A stretch of 36,189 nucleotides of DNA from Gammaproteobacteria bacterium (GCA_012513235.1 JAAZCO010000347.1:1-36189); one strand, 5' to 3'; counted from the first letter of the stretch, positions 25,004-33,366 are shown. A program made the numbers and translations. Notes: a model not told the origin generated them from the letters alone.

Positions 25004-25777
25004 ATGAATAACACCAACCTTGATTCATTGCTGCAAGCACTTATTCCTATTGTCCGCGCTGCTGGCGAGAGCATTATGGACATTTACGCAGGCGATATTA
25101 AAGTCCGCAGCAAAGACGATTCATCCCCAGTCACCGAAGCCGATGAGCGTGCTGAAGCAGTGATCCTGCCCGCTTTACAGGCACTGGACACCTCGATTCC
25201 TATTGTCTCTGAAGAACAAGCCAGCGCAGGCCATATTCCTGAAACTGGCAAGCGCTTCTGGCTGGTTGATCCGCTGGATGGCACCAAAGAATTTATTAAC
25301 CGCAACGGCGAGTTCACCGTCAACGTGGCCTTGATCGAAGATGGTGTACCGATATTGGGTGTTGTATTAGCGCCTGCACTGGACCGACTTTTTGCCGGTG
25401 CACGTGGCTTAGGTGCTTTTGTTGAGTCCACCGGTGAGCGTCGCTCGATCAACTGCCGCCAAATACCAGCAGCAGGCCTCACTGTAGTTGCCAGCCGCTC
25501 ACATGGTGACGCCAGCGCCTTAGAAGCTTTCCTGAATGGTCGCAAAGTCGCTAGCCAATCCAGCGCCGGTTCATCATTGAAACTGTGTTTGGTGGCCGCT
25601 GGCGAAGCTGATGTCTATCCACGCTTAGGCCGCACTATGGAGTGGGATATTGCTGCGGGTGACGCAGTACTGCGTGCTGCTGGCGGGCGCTTAGTCACAC
25701 TGGATGAGCAAACCATGATCTACGGTAAACCTGACTTTGCCAATCCACACTTTGCAGCCTGGGGCTTAGCGTCTTAA
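25004..25777 (+). CDS. cysQ: 3'(2'),5'-bisphosphate nucleotidase
   Basis: The 257-residue inositol-monophosphatase-fold enzyme hydrolyses PAP, the by-product of sulfotransferases, to AMP and phosphate. The metal-binding motif is WLVDPLDGTKEF near residues 85-96, with SEE upstream and WDIAAGDAVLRAAGG near the C-terminus. Ribosome site AGGAG is about 8 bp before the ATG. Placement right after cysDNC and before a sulfotransferase supports a role in removing PAP product inhibition during sulfonation. Confidence 0.95.
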   Translation: MNNTNLDSLLQALIPIVRAAGESIMDIYAGDIKVRSKDDSSPVTEADERAEAVILPALQALDTSIPIVSEEQASAGHIPETGKRFWLVDPLDGTKEFINRNGEFTVNVALIEDGVPILGVVLAPALDRLFAGARGLGAFVESTGERRSINCRQIPAAGLTVVASRSHGDASALEAFLNGRKVASQSSAGSSLKLCLVAAGEADVYPRLGRTMEWDIAAGDAVLRAAGGRLVTLDEQTMIYGKPDFANPHFAAWGLAS

Positions 25778-25796
25778 CCTCGGTGCAGACGCCCAT

Positions 25797-25834
25797 AGAC
25801 CGAATGAACGACTCACTGACTTATGTATTAGGCT
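25797..25834 (+). promoter_or_regulatory. Degenerate box promoter of the TetR/sulfotransferase operon
   Basis: AGACCGAATGAACGACT (25797-25813) matches the box less well. It shares ATGAACGA and a following CTGACT with the copy at 31154, so these two form a subgroup. A TAGGCT hexamer (25829-25834) is only 15 bp away, so the -10 is uncertain. Confidence 0.4.
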
Positions 25835-25878
25835 GCATTAATAGTCATCTATAAACCCATAAAAAAATAGGAATGATT

Positions 25879-26538
25879 ATGTCGTCACGCTCATCCAGCC
25901 TTAGAAGGCAACCCACCCAGTCTCGTGCCGAAGCAACGCTGCGCGCTATTCGTGAGGCTTGCCTGAAGATACTGGAAGAAGAAGGCCTAAAGCGCCTAAC
26001 GACCAATCGTATCGCTGAAGTGGCCGGTGTCAGCATTGGCAGCTTGTATCAGTACTATGCCGACAAACATGCAATTGCTGCAGATATTTGCGATGAGCTG
26101 CTAACCGCAGAACTCAGTGAAGTGCGGCGTATTGATCAACACACCTTATCGATAGTGGCCAGCTCGCTGGAAAAAATGATCGCTTTTTTTGTCAGGGAGT
26201 ACATTGCGCGCCACCAACGTTTGTACAGCAAGCTCAAAAGCTTCTATCTAGAAATGCACTGGCACTACAACTACGAGGACTATGTGCATCGCCGTCACCC
26301 ACGCAAACTTAAAGCCGTTGAATGGTTACCCTCAGCACTCGAACAGCACCGCGACTCAATCGGTGTTCGCAACCTCAATCTCGCTGCCACTATGGTGGTT
26401 AATATTCTGGAAGGCACCTTGCACGCCACCTTAGATCATAACGCGGAGTTAATTTTTGACCCTGCATTTGAGCAGGAAATGGTCGCGGTCATTTTGAGCT
26501 ATCTCAAGTTCGCTGATCAGGTTAGCCATCCACTCTAA
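25879..26538 (+). CDS. TetR/AcrR-family regulator
   Basis: A 219-residue one-component regulator. The N-terminal helix-turn-helix covers about residues 15-60 with LTTNRIAEVAGVSIGSLYQYY. The C-terminal ligand domain is variable and includes a Tyr/His-rich YLEMHWHYNYEDYVHRRHPRK. I chose ATG 25879 because AGGA directly abuts the earlier ATG at 25873, leaving no spacer. It heads the sulfotransferase-DUF1214-SDR-LLM run, with only 14-20 bp to the next gene, so it probably represses its own operon until a ligand binds. Overlap with a second, box-dependent control is suggested by the upstream box. Confidence 0.92.
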   Translation: MSSRSSSLRRQPTQSRAEATLRAIREACLKILEEEGLKRLTTNRIAEVAGVSIGSLYQYYADKHAIAADICDELLTAELSEVRRIDQHTLSIVASSLEKMIAFFVREYIARHQRLYSKLKSFYLEMHWHYNYEDYVHRRHPRKLKAVEWLPSALEQHRDSIGVRNLNLAATMVVNILEGTLHATLDHNAELIFDPAFEQEMVAVILSYLKFADQVSHPL

Positions 26539-26558
26539 TAATAAAAAAGGATATGACT

Positions 26559-27731
26559 GTGTTTTTCTACTTTGAATTTAAAACGTGGCTGACCATGCTC
26601 AAGCTGGTATCGAAAGAGCCCAATAAAAAACGCCGCAACAGCCTCTATAAACTGTTGTTATTGCGCGTGCCGGCGCGTGCAATTTTTCACAGCATCTGTT
26701 TTATGTTGGATTACATTCTGTTTCCAAAGCTGTGGTTCGTTAAAGTGAAAGAGCCAGTGTTTATCATTGGTCATGCGCGCAGCGGCACCACCCTCGCCCA
26801 CCGTTTGATGTGTGGCGATAAGCGCTTTTCCGCTTTCAAATACTATGAACTACTGCTGCCATCCTTGTTGCAAAAAAAAGCGGTGCACTTGGTGGCTTGG
26901 ATCGATCTCACCTTACTGAATCGTCGCCTGGAGCGCCGTTTAGAGGCCTGGGAAAAGCGTAAATTCGGTCCTACTCAGCACATCCATAAAATGGGTATGA
27001 ATATTCCAGAAGAAGACGATTTAATGTACTTCAACTCCTGTGCTTCAGGTTTCTGGGCCACCAAACTGCCCTATATGGATTCACTGGATTTCTTCCATGT
27101 GGACGAGCGCCCTGCCGCTGAGCGTAAACGTATAATGACGTTTTACCGCAACGTGGTGCGTCGCCAGCTGTATATCAACGGTGATAACAAGATTCACCTC
27201 AGTAAAAACCCCACCTACTGCGGTCGTGTCGGCTCACTAATTGAAGCCTTCCCCGATGCACGCTTTGTGCTGCTATACCGTGACCCACATGAAACTATTC
27301 CCAGCCTACTCAAACTCTTGCACGTGAGTTGGAAGCACCAAGGCAATCAGTCTGCTGAACGCATTGAAAAATCCACCCGCCAAATGATTAACCTATCTTT
27401 TGAGAGCTACACCCACCCACTGGAAGTGCTGGAAAAACACCCCAATGTGCCCTACGCCATTATTGACTACCGCGAACTGACCCGTGCACCTAAAGCGACA
27501 ATTGAGAAAGTGTACAGCGACTTGGGTATGCCCATGTCCGCGGCTTACAGCACGTTTCTGTGCAGCGAAGAAGAGAAAACTCGTAAGCACGAAACCACTC
27601 ACACCTACAGCCTGGAAGAATTCGGTCTGGCGGACAGTGAAATTTATGATCGACTCGCACCTTTGTTTGAGCGCTTTAATTGGGAAAAACAAATCCCCGA
27701 AAATAATAAGAAGGAGTTAAGCAATGTCTAA
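26559..27731 (+). CDS. PAPS-dependent sulfotransferase (Sulfotransfer_3-like)
   Basis: A protein of about 390 residues with a hydrophobic N-terminal 60 residues, then the 5'-phosphosulfate loop FIIGHARSGTTLAHRL near residues 70-84. The 3'-phosphate region is RFVLLYRDPHETIPSLLKL near residue 236. EEDDLMYFNS and KNPTYCGR are conserved-looking segments. It would transfer sulfonate from PAPS to a hydroxyl, probably of a lipid or sterol-like acceptor given the amphipathic N-terminus. AGGA lies 1 bp before ATG 26553 and 7 bp before the in-frame GTG 26559, so I prefer GTG. It overlaps the DUF1214-like gene by 8 bp. The adjacency to cysD-cysNC-cysQ is strong context. Confidence 0.9.
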   Translation: MFFYFEFKTWLTMLKLVSKEPNKKRRNSLYKLLLLRVPARAIFHSICFMLDYILFPKLWFVKVKEPVFIIGHARSGTTLAHRLMCGDKRFSAFKYYELLLPSLLQKKAVHLVAWIDLTLLNRRLERRLEAWEKRKFGPTQHIHKMGMNIPEEDDLMYFNSCASGFWATKLPYMDSLDFFHVDERPAAERKRIMTFYRNVVRRQLYINGDNKIHLSKNPTYCGRVGSLIEAFPDARFVLLYRDPHETIPSLLKLLHVSWKHQGNQSAERIEKSTRQMINLSFESYTHPLEVLEKHPNVPYAIIDYRELTRAPKATIEKVYSDLGMPMSAAYSTFLCSEEEKTRKHETTHTYSLEEFGLADSEIYDRLAPLFERFNWEKQIPENNKKELSNV

Positions 27732-29130
27732 GATTGTCTATAAAGATCCCGCCACAGTCGCTGCAGCAGACAGTTTGCGTGATGCTTGGAATGAGCTGAT
27801 GAGCAACATTGGTGAAGCGCGTAACGCCATTGATGATCCAGAGCTATGGGCACCCCCCGCCTCGCCACGTAACTTAGCGGAAGGTTACCGTTATGTACTG
27901 GGCTATTTATACGGCACTATTGCCCGCGGCCTAGGCCCCACAGTTGAAAACCCCTATTTTGTCCGCGCCATTCAGCCGCTCAATCGCACCACCATCGATA
28001 ACGCCGATGCGATTTATTTAACTGCACCCATTGATGGTCGCCACGCCTATACCATCCGTGGTCGTGCCGGTGACACCAGCCACTGGCGTGGCGAGCAAGC
28101 CCCTAAAGGTGTACGTAAAGCACCGCATTATGTGATTTTTGAAACACCCAGCGGTTTCTCGGGCGACAGTGGCAGCATCAAAGAAGTGAAGCCCGGGTCG
28201 CGGGCCAATAGCGACACGCTCGACACCTCCAAACTTAAAGTTGACGCTGATGGTCGTTTTGAAATCCTGCTAGCGCCGGAAAAACCAGAAGGTTTTACCG
28301 GCAACTTTATGTTTACACGCACCACCCGTACGCGCAAACAAGACGATGGCACTATGCTTGAACGCGAATACTATGCTGAGCAAGTGATGTTGCGCGAGCT
28401 GTTCTGCGACTGGGAACACGAAGACCTGCTGGACTTGTTTATCTACCGCAATGATCTGCTCGGCAAGCCCATCCCCACTTATGACGCTGAAACTGCTGCC
28501 AGCCAAATGCGCCGCATTGGTGAAATCACTCGTAACCAGGTGCATTTTTGGAACGAGTTTTACGCAGTGGTCTGTGAGGCCTACGGCAAGATCGAAGGTG
28601 ATGGCCCCACATTTATGCCACGCAATGACTTTAACAAACCTAACGCAGCATCGCTGGCCACAGCAGGCGGTATGGCGACTAATATTTACTGCGGTGGCAT
28701 GTTTGAATTGGACGAAGACGAGGCGTTAATCCTTGAACTGAACCAGCCCGTTGAACCCGTTTATATTGGTTTCCATCTAGGCAACCTATGGGGCGAGTCG
28801 CTGGAATTTGCCAGCCATCAATCCAGCCTGAATGGCATCCAAGGGCATCGTGATGCTGACAACGTCTATCGCTATGTGGTCTCGCACCAAGATCCGGGTG
28901 TTGCCAACTGGGTGGATACCACAGGTCAACCTGAAGGTTATATGTCAGTGCGCTGGGCCTATCCTGTCAAACCTAAAGAGGACTTGCCTTGGGCCACGGC
29001 CACCAAGGTTAAGTTCAGTGAAATTGCGCAACATATGCCTGCTGACACCAAGTGGGTGACTAGCGAAGAGCGCCAGCAGCAAATTGCGATCCGTCAAGAG
29101 CATGTACAGCGCCGCTACCGCCACCACTAA
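27724..29130 (+). CDS. DUF1214-like protein of unknown function
   Basis: A 468-residue soluble protein without signal peptide or membrane segments. The C-terminal third (DEALILELNQP, YIGFHLGNLWGESLEF, WVDTTGQPEGYMSVRW) resembles DUF1214 domains, a beta-rich fold of unknown function. The N-terminal half starts helical (DSLRDAWNELMSNIGEAR) and continues with a beta-rich part. No catalytic motif is evident. It overlaps the sulfotransferase by 8 bp, so the two are translationally coupled and probably act together, perhaps in substrate binding or in a hydrolytic or carrier step. Assignment to the family is from memory of its C-terminal motif. Confidence 0.72.
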   Translation: MSKIVYKDPATVAAADSLRDAWNELMSNIGEARNAIDDPELWAPPASPRNLAEGYRYVLGYLYGTIARGLGPTVENPYFVRAIQPLNRTTIDNADAIYLTAPIDGRHAYTIRGRAGDTSHWRGEQAPKGVRKAPHYVIFETPSGFSGDSGSIKEVKPGSRANSDTLDTSKLKVDADGRFEILLAPEKPEGFTGNFMFTRTTRTRKQDDGTMLEREYYAEQVMLRELFCDWEHEDLLDLFIYRNDLLGKPIPTYDAETAASQMRRIGEITRNQVHFWNEFYAVVCEAYGKIEGDGPTFMPRNDFNKPNAASLATAGGMATNIYCGGMFELDEDEALILELNQPVEPVYIGFHLGNLWGESLEFASHQSSLNGIQGHRDADNVYRYVVSHQDPGVANWVDTTGQPEGYMSVRWAYPVKPKEDLPWATATKVKFSEIAQHMPADTKWVTSEERQQQIAIRQEHVQRRYRHH

Positions 29131-29145
29131 GCATAAGGAATGAGC

Positions 29146-30015
29146 ATGTCACTGATGTTAAAAGATAAAGTTGCCATTATTACCGGTGCCAGCCGTGGTA
29201 TCGGTGCAGCCATTGCGGCTCGCTTTGCCGCTGAAGGTGCAAAAGTTGTGATCACCGCACGCACCAGCGAACCCGGTGGCCGTCTGCCCGGCTCATTAAA
29301 AGAAACCGCTGAGCGCATTCATGCTCAAGGTGGTGAATGCATTTATGTAACTGGCGATTTAGCTCAAGCAGACGATCGTGAGCGCATCATGGCCGCCGCC
29401 TTAGAGAAATGGGGCGGTGTCGATATTTTAGTGAACAATGCAGCCTTTGCTAAGTTTGGCCCGACTCTGCAGCAGCAAGCAAAACACCTGGATCTGTCGC
29501 TGGGTATTAACTTTGTTGCGCCGCTGCACCTCAGCCAGCTCGCAGTGCCGAGCATGACTGAACGTGGTGGTGGCTGGATCCTTAACTTGTCCAGTGACAC
29601 TTCTCGTAAAGCTGAACCAGGACCTTACCAGGAAGACGATCGCTCCTACCGTTTTCATAACACAACTTCACCGTCACTCTATGGCGCAACCAAAGCCGCG
29701 TTGGAGCGTCTAACCACAGGTTGGGCCATGGAATTGGCCAGTCAATCCATTGCCATCAACACACTCGCACCAGTTGAAGCTGTAGCCAGTGAAGGCGCAC
29801 TAGACAGCGGCAGTATTGATGATGTGGCATTTTTTGAGCCCATCGAAGCCATGGCTGAAGCGGCACTCGCTTTATGCTCAGGCCCACGCGCTACCTTAAC
29901 CGGACGTATCACTTACAGCCTTCATCTGTTAGAAGAACTGGGTATTAAAGTGCGCACGCTTGACGGCACATCCGAGCTTGAAAATGTACCCGCAGCACCC
30001 CAAAAAAATAAATAA
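29146..30015 (+). CDS. SDR-family oxidoreductase of the sulfotransferase operon
   Basis: A 289-residue classical SDR with TGASRGIG at about residues 14-21, NNAAFAKFGP, serine in NLSSDTS, and YGATK as YxxxK. An insertion of about 20 residues between the catalytic Ser and Tyr (KAEPGPYQEDDRSYRF) makes it longer than usual. AAGGA abuts ATG 29140 and lies 6 bp before ATG 29146, so I chose the latter. It lies 15 bp after the DUF1214-like gene and 12 bp before the LLM gene. It likely interconverts a hydroxyl and keto group on the molecule handled by the sulfotransferase and LLM enzyme. Confidence 0.9.
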   Translation: MSLMLKDKVAIITGASRGIGAAIAARFAAEGAKVVITARTSEPGGRLPGSLKETAERIHAQGGECIYVTGDLAQADDRERIMAAALEKWGGVDILVNNAAFAKFGPTLQQQAKHLDLSLGINFVAPLHLSQLAVPSMTERGGGWILNLSSDTSRKAEPGPYQEDDRSYRFHNTTSPSLYGATKAALERLTTGWAMELASQSIAINTLAPVEAVASEGALDSGSIDDVAFFEPIEAMAEAALALCSGPRATLTGRITYSLHLLEELGIKVRTLDGTSELENVPAAPQKNK

Positions 30016-30027
30016 AAGAGGTTTGCT

Positions 30028-31071
30028 ATGTTAGAAATATTTGCTTCTACTCCTGAAAATATGGGCCTCGGGGACATCGGCGATTTTGCGCGCCGCGTTG
30101 AGGCGATGGGCTATGACGGCCTGTTCGTTTCAGACGCAGTACACGATGGTTTACTGCTTGCCGGTCAAGCTCTAGCCGCAACCAGTAAAATCAAAGTCGG
30201 CACCTCTGTGCTGATTGCCTTCCCGCGCAGCCCGATGAACGTGGCCTTGGCCAGCTGGGACTTGCAAGGTATGTCGGGCGGTCGTTTTGAGTTAGGTCTG
30301 GGCACGCAGATTAAGCAAAACGTTGAGGAGCGTTACTCAGCGCGCTGGTTACCACCTGCAGCGGGTATGCGTGAATACTTGGGTTCGCTGCGCGCTATTT
30401 TCCATAGTTTCCGCACCGGTGAGCCGCTCAATTATGTCGGTGAGCACTATCAGTTCACGCGCCTGCAGCCTTTCTTTAACCCCGGCCCTATTGATGCGCC
30501 CGATGTACCTTTAATGATTGGCGCAGTGGGTCCGTTAATGTTGAAGCTGGTGGGTTCTACTGCTGATGGCGTGCACACTCACCCAACCAATACGTCAGTG
30601 CGCTACTTGAAAGAAGTGATTGAGCCTAGCGTGGCTGCTGGTTTACCAGATCGCGATCCCAAGCTGAAGCCTCCGATGATTGTTGCCAGCCAATTTGTGG
30701 CCACCGGCCCTGATGCTGAAACCGTGAGCAAAGAACGCGAGCGTTTCCGCGATATGTTTGCTTTCTTGTTCTCAACACCCGCGTACCGTGCCAGCCTTGA
30801 GTTATTTGGCTGGGGTGAAGTGGGCGAGCAACTACAGCAATTGACGCGTGAAAAACGCTGGGACGAGATGCCGAACATCTTTACCGATGAAATTCTCGAC
30901 ACTTTCCTCGTGACTGCAGATTACGACTCACTGCCAGAGACTATGGTCAAGCGCTTTAACGGCTTGGTCGATCGCGTCACTTTAACCGTACCAAACGATC
31001 CGGCTAACGATGCGGGTTGCGCTCGCGCGATTGCAGCGATTCGCGCTGCCGCCAAACGTGCTGATGGTTAA
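30028..31071 (+). CDS. Luciferase-like (LLM) F420-dependent oxidoreductase
   Basis: A 347-residue TIM-barrel protein of the bacterial luciferase superfamily. FARRVEAMGYDGLFVSD, a beta-strand with KIKVGTSVLIAFPRSP, and GMSGGRFELGLGTQ are typical of F420-dependent members. It resembles the MSMEG_2256 subfamily (TIGR03617) known mainly from actinobacteria. It would use F420H2 or F420 to reduce or oxidise an unknown substrate. The presence of a complete F420 pathway about 8 kb upstream supports F420 over FMN. Ribosome site GAGGT precedes the ATG. It is the last gene of the operon and is followed by a strong terminator. Confidence 0.9.
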   Translation: MLEIFASTPENMGLGDIGDFARRVEAMGYDGLFVSDAVHDGLLLAGQALAATSKIKVGTSVLIAFPRSPMNVALASWDLQGMSGGRFELGLGTQIKQNVEERYSARWLPPAAGMREYLGSLRAIFHSFRTGEPLNYVGEHYQFTRLQPFFNPGPIDAPDVPLMIGAVGPLMLKLVGSTADGVHTHPTNTSVRYLKEVIEPSVAAGLPDRDPKLKPPMIVASQFVATGPDAETVSKERERFRDMFAFLFSTPAYRASLELFGWGEVGEQLQQLTREKRWDEMPNIFTDEILDTFLVTADYDSLPETMVKRFNGLVDRVTLTVPNDPANDAGCARAIAAIRAAAKRADG

Positions 31072-31089
31072 GACTTAAATAAGTACGTC

Positions 31090-31130
31090 AAACAGCCTCC
31101 TCTGTGCATACAGCGGGGGCTGTTTACTTT
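31090..31130 (+). terminator. Terminator of the sulfotransferase operon
   Basis: AAACAGCCTCC pairs with GGGGGCTGTTT (11 bp including one G-U pair) around a 14-nt loop, followed by ACTTTTG. It lies 19 bp after the LLM stop codon. Confidence 0.85.
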
Positions 31131-31153
31131 TGATACCCAACACAACCATTTAT

Positions 31154-31194
31154 TATACAGATGAACGATGCGCTGACTGATTATTATGCTAAAC
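31154..31194 (+). promoter_or_regulatory. Box promoter of the serine hydrolase gene
   Basis: TATACAGATGAACGATG (31154-31170) retains the 3' half of the box. A CTAAAC hexamer lies 18 bp on, and a better-looking TATGCT 14 bp on. The copy resembles the one at 25797. Confidence 0.45.
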
Positions 31195-31235
31195 CTGCAG
31201 TCTTCCCATAGCGACACAACAATAAAGGACGGGTT

Positions 31236-32555
31236 ATGAACCATACAATCAAACATTCACTAGCACGACGCTGGCTGATTCCCCTGTGTGCAAGCCTTGC
31301 TCTGAGCGGTTTAGCACAAGCTGAGTCACCCACCCAACCCAGCGCGACTCAGTCTACAACCCCATGGATGAGCGGATTTCCACCTGCACCTGAGCGCATT
31401 ATCCGCAACTCCGATGCTGATTTTTTTGCTGATGAGAAACTGCGCTGGACCGTGTGCCATATGCAGGAATTACTGCCCACCAAGATCCTTCACCGCGGCC
31501 TTGGTGCTCCCAGCACGCTTGAGTACCAACTGGATTCCAAACTGGATCAAGTCAGCTTTACCCCCTTTGCTACACAAGACAGCATGACCTGGGGTGAGGC
31601 CTTTGCCACCAACTATACCGATGGCGTGATCGTGCTGCATAACGGCAAAGTGGTCTATGAGCGTTACGACGGTTGCCTGAATGAGCAAGGCATACATGCC
31701 TCAATGTCGATGACCAAGTCACTGGTCGGCTTACTAGCAGAAACGCTGATTGCCGAAGGTGTTATTGATGAAAACGCCCTGGCCCGAGATATTATTCCTG
31801 AGCTCAAGGACAGCGCCTTTGGCAGCGCGACTGTGCGTCAAATTATGAATATGACCACAGGCCTTAAATACAGCGAAGATTATTCGGACCCTGAAGCCGA
31901 TGTCTGGAAATACTCACAAGCGGCCAGTTCTATGCCTAAACCGGGCGACTATAAAGGCCCGCGCAGCTATTTTGAGTACCTACAAACCGTTCAAGGCGAA
32001 GGCAAACACGGCGAAGCCTTTGCCTATAAAACGATCAACACCGACACGCTAGGCTGGATCATTTCTCGCAGCAGCGGAAAATCCGTAGTGCAGTTGTTAT
32101 CCGAACGTCTCTGGCAACCACTGGGTACTGAGCAGTCGGCCAACTTCACCATTGACTCGATTGGCACACCCTTTGCGGGCGGTGGTTTAAGTGCGGGACT
32201 GCGTGATCTGGCACGCATTGGTCAACTGATGCTCAATGAGGGAAAATTCAATGGTGAGCAATTAATCCCGTCTGCTGCCATCCAAAGTATTCGTCAAGGT
32301 GGCGATCCTAAGCTGTTTGCCAAAGCGGGCTATGACAATATGCCCAATGGCAGTTACAAAAGCATGTGGTGGCACTTTCATAATGCTAACCAAGCCTATG
32401 CGGCGCGCGGCGTGCATGGCCAAACCATCTATATAGACCCAACGGCCAATATGGTGATTGTACGCTTTGCCTCACACCCTAAAGCGGCCAATGGCGGCAA
32501 TGATCCAACCTCGCTGCCTGCGTATCAGGCGGTGGCTGATTATCTGATGAAGTAA
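31236..32555 (+). CDS. Exported beta-lactamase-fold serine hydrolase (NylB/EstB-like)
   Basis: The 439-residue protein has a Sec signal peptide (RRW then a hydrophobic run, cleavage after AQA near residue 29), so it works in the periplasm or outside. The SxxK nucleophile is SMTK near residue 151. FAYKTINTDTLGWI and DYSDPEADVWKYS closely resemble 6-aminohexanoate-dimer hydrolase (NylB) motifs, and GVHGQTIYIDP is near the C-terminus. The family includes esterases, amidases and transacylases. As a box-controlled gene it may release the pathway substrate from an ester before uptake. Ribosome site AAAGGAC precedes ATG 31236. Confidence 0.88.
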   Translation: MNHTIKHSLARRWLIPLCASLALSGLAQAESPTQPSATQSTTPWMSGFPPAPERIIRNSDADFFADEKLRWTVCHMQELLPTKILHRGLGAPSTLEYQLDSKLDQVSFTPFATQDSMTWGEAFATNYTDGVIVLHNGKVVYERYDGCLNEQGIHASMSMTKSLVGLLAETLIAEGVIDENALARDIIPELKDSAFGSATVRQIMNMTTGLKYSEDYSDPEADVWKYSQAASSMPKPGDYKGPRSYFEYLQTVQGEGKHGEAFAYKTINTDTLGWIISRSSGKSVVQLLSERLWQPLGTEQSANFTIDSIGTPFAGGGLSAGLRDLARIGQLMLNEGKFNGEQLIPSAAIQSIRQGGDPKLFAKAGYDNMPNGSYKSMWWHFHNANQAYAARGVHGQTIYIDPTANMVIVRFASHPKAANGGNDPTSLPAYQAVADYLMK

Positions 32556-32564
32556 AACGCGCAA

Positions 32565-32596
32565 ATACTTGGGAGTTGCACTGCACTCCCAAGTAT
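32565..32596. terminator. Hairpin between convergent genes
   Basis: A perfect 12-bp stem ATACTTGGGAGT/ACTCCCAAGTAT has an 8-nt loop. It lies between the convergent hydrolase and EthD-like genes. Neither side has a strong T-run, so it is a likely but imperfect bidirectional terminator. Confidence 0.65.
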
Positions 32597-32608
32597 CGAC
32601 TTCTCAAG

Positions 32609-33256
32609 CTAAGGTAAATAAGCTTTAAAATTCTCGCGCAAGGTCGCTGCCGGTGTTGCGTGAGTAGTCACCGCAACAACAGCTAACAGCCCTGGCCAAT
32701 CACCCGCCTGCGGCAGCAATGCTTCACATCCATCTTCCAGTGTCAGCCACAGCAGCGCATCATAAGGAAACTCACTCAACGCACTGGCTACGCGCAGGTC
32801 TAAACTGGCATGCCGCACGCCGGACAAATCAACGATCCATTCCTGAGCAGCCTCTGCTATGGCAGCCTGATATATCTCTAAATCGGCATCAGTACGCTGA
32901 AAAAGCAACACATACCGCGAACACCCGAGTGTATCGTCCGCCGTACCCAGTAGCGTTTGCTCACGCATCACGGCAACCCGAATACGCTCAGTGATCATAA
33001 ACTGACGCTCGTCATCCAGCATCAAAGCTCTGGAACGTGAGCGCATCACATCACCGCCCTCAAAGCTTGGTTCCATGCCGAACTCACTTAAGCAATCAAA
33101 ATCCACCTGTGCGGACTCCACAGCCAGGTGATTACGGGTATAGCGCGTAAAAGGAAAATGCTGCATCCCTAGCCAACAGTGAATGTCTTCGTAATAGGCT
33201 TTAAAAGCAGCGGGCGATAGATCAGCACGGCGAGTCAACAGAGAAATCGATTTCAT
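32609..33256 (-). CDS. EthD-like dimeric alpha-beta barrel protein
   Basis: The 215-residue protein starts KSISLLTRRADLSPAAFKAYYEDIH, which matches the EthD-type ferredoxin-like fold, where the phenylalanine-x-x-tyrosine-x-x-x-histidine region is conserved. A possible second, less conserved copy follows after about residue 110 (SRYVLLFQRTDADLEIYQAAI), as in duplicated EthD proteins. Members are often found beside catabolic oxygenases and may remove or rearrange reactive intermediates, but mechanisms are rarely known. It is transcribed toward the serine hydrolase. The start at 33256 has GGCTCTAT upstream, a poor ribosome site. The box at 33326 could serve it divergently, since a TTTAAAT lies about 18 bp away on the minus strand. 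Confidence 0.75.
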   Translation of the reverse strand: MKSISLLTRRADLSPAAFKAYYEDIHCWLGMQHFPFTRYTRNHLAVESAQVDFDCLSEFGMEPSFEGGDVMRSRSRALMLDDERQFMITERIRVAVMREQTLLGTADDTLGCSRYVLLFQRTDADLEIYQAAIAEAAQEWIVDLSGVRHASLDLRVASALSEFPYDALLWLTLEDGCEALLPQAGDWPGLLAVVAVTTHATPAATLRENFKAYLP

Positions 33257-33325
33257 ATAGAGCCTTTAGCGGTGGCAGTCAGAGACCAAATGCTTCTATT
33301 TAAATCGTAAACCGCCGCACAAGCT

Positions 33326-33366
33326 AACCTAAACGGACGATGCCTAGTGATGGCCTAGGATAGACT
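33326..33366 (+). promoter_or_regulatory. Box promoter upstream of the MFS relic and LuxR gene
   Basis: AACCTAAACGGACGATG (33326-33342) is followed after 18 bp by TAGACT (33361-33366). The downstream ATAGTTAC and CAATAACAATAAGC are shared with the promoter at 11420. If the LuxR protein binds the box, this would be autoregulation. Confidence 0.6.
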
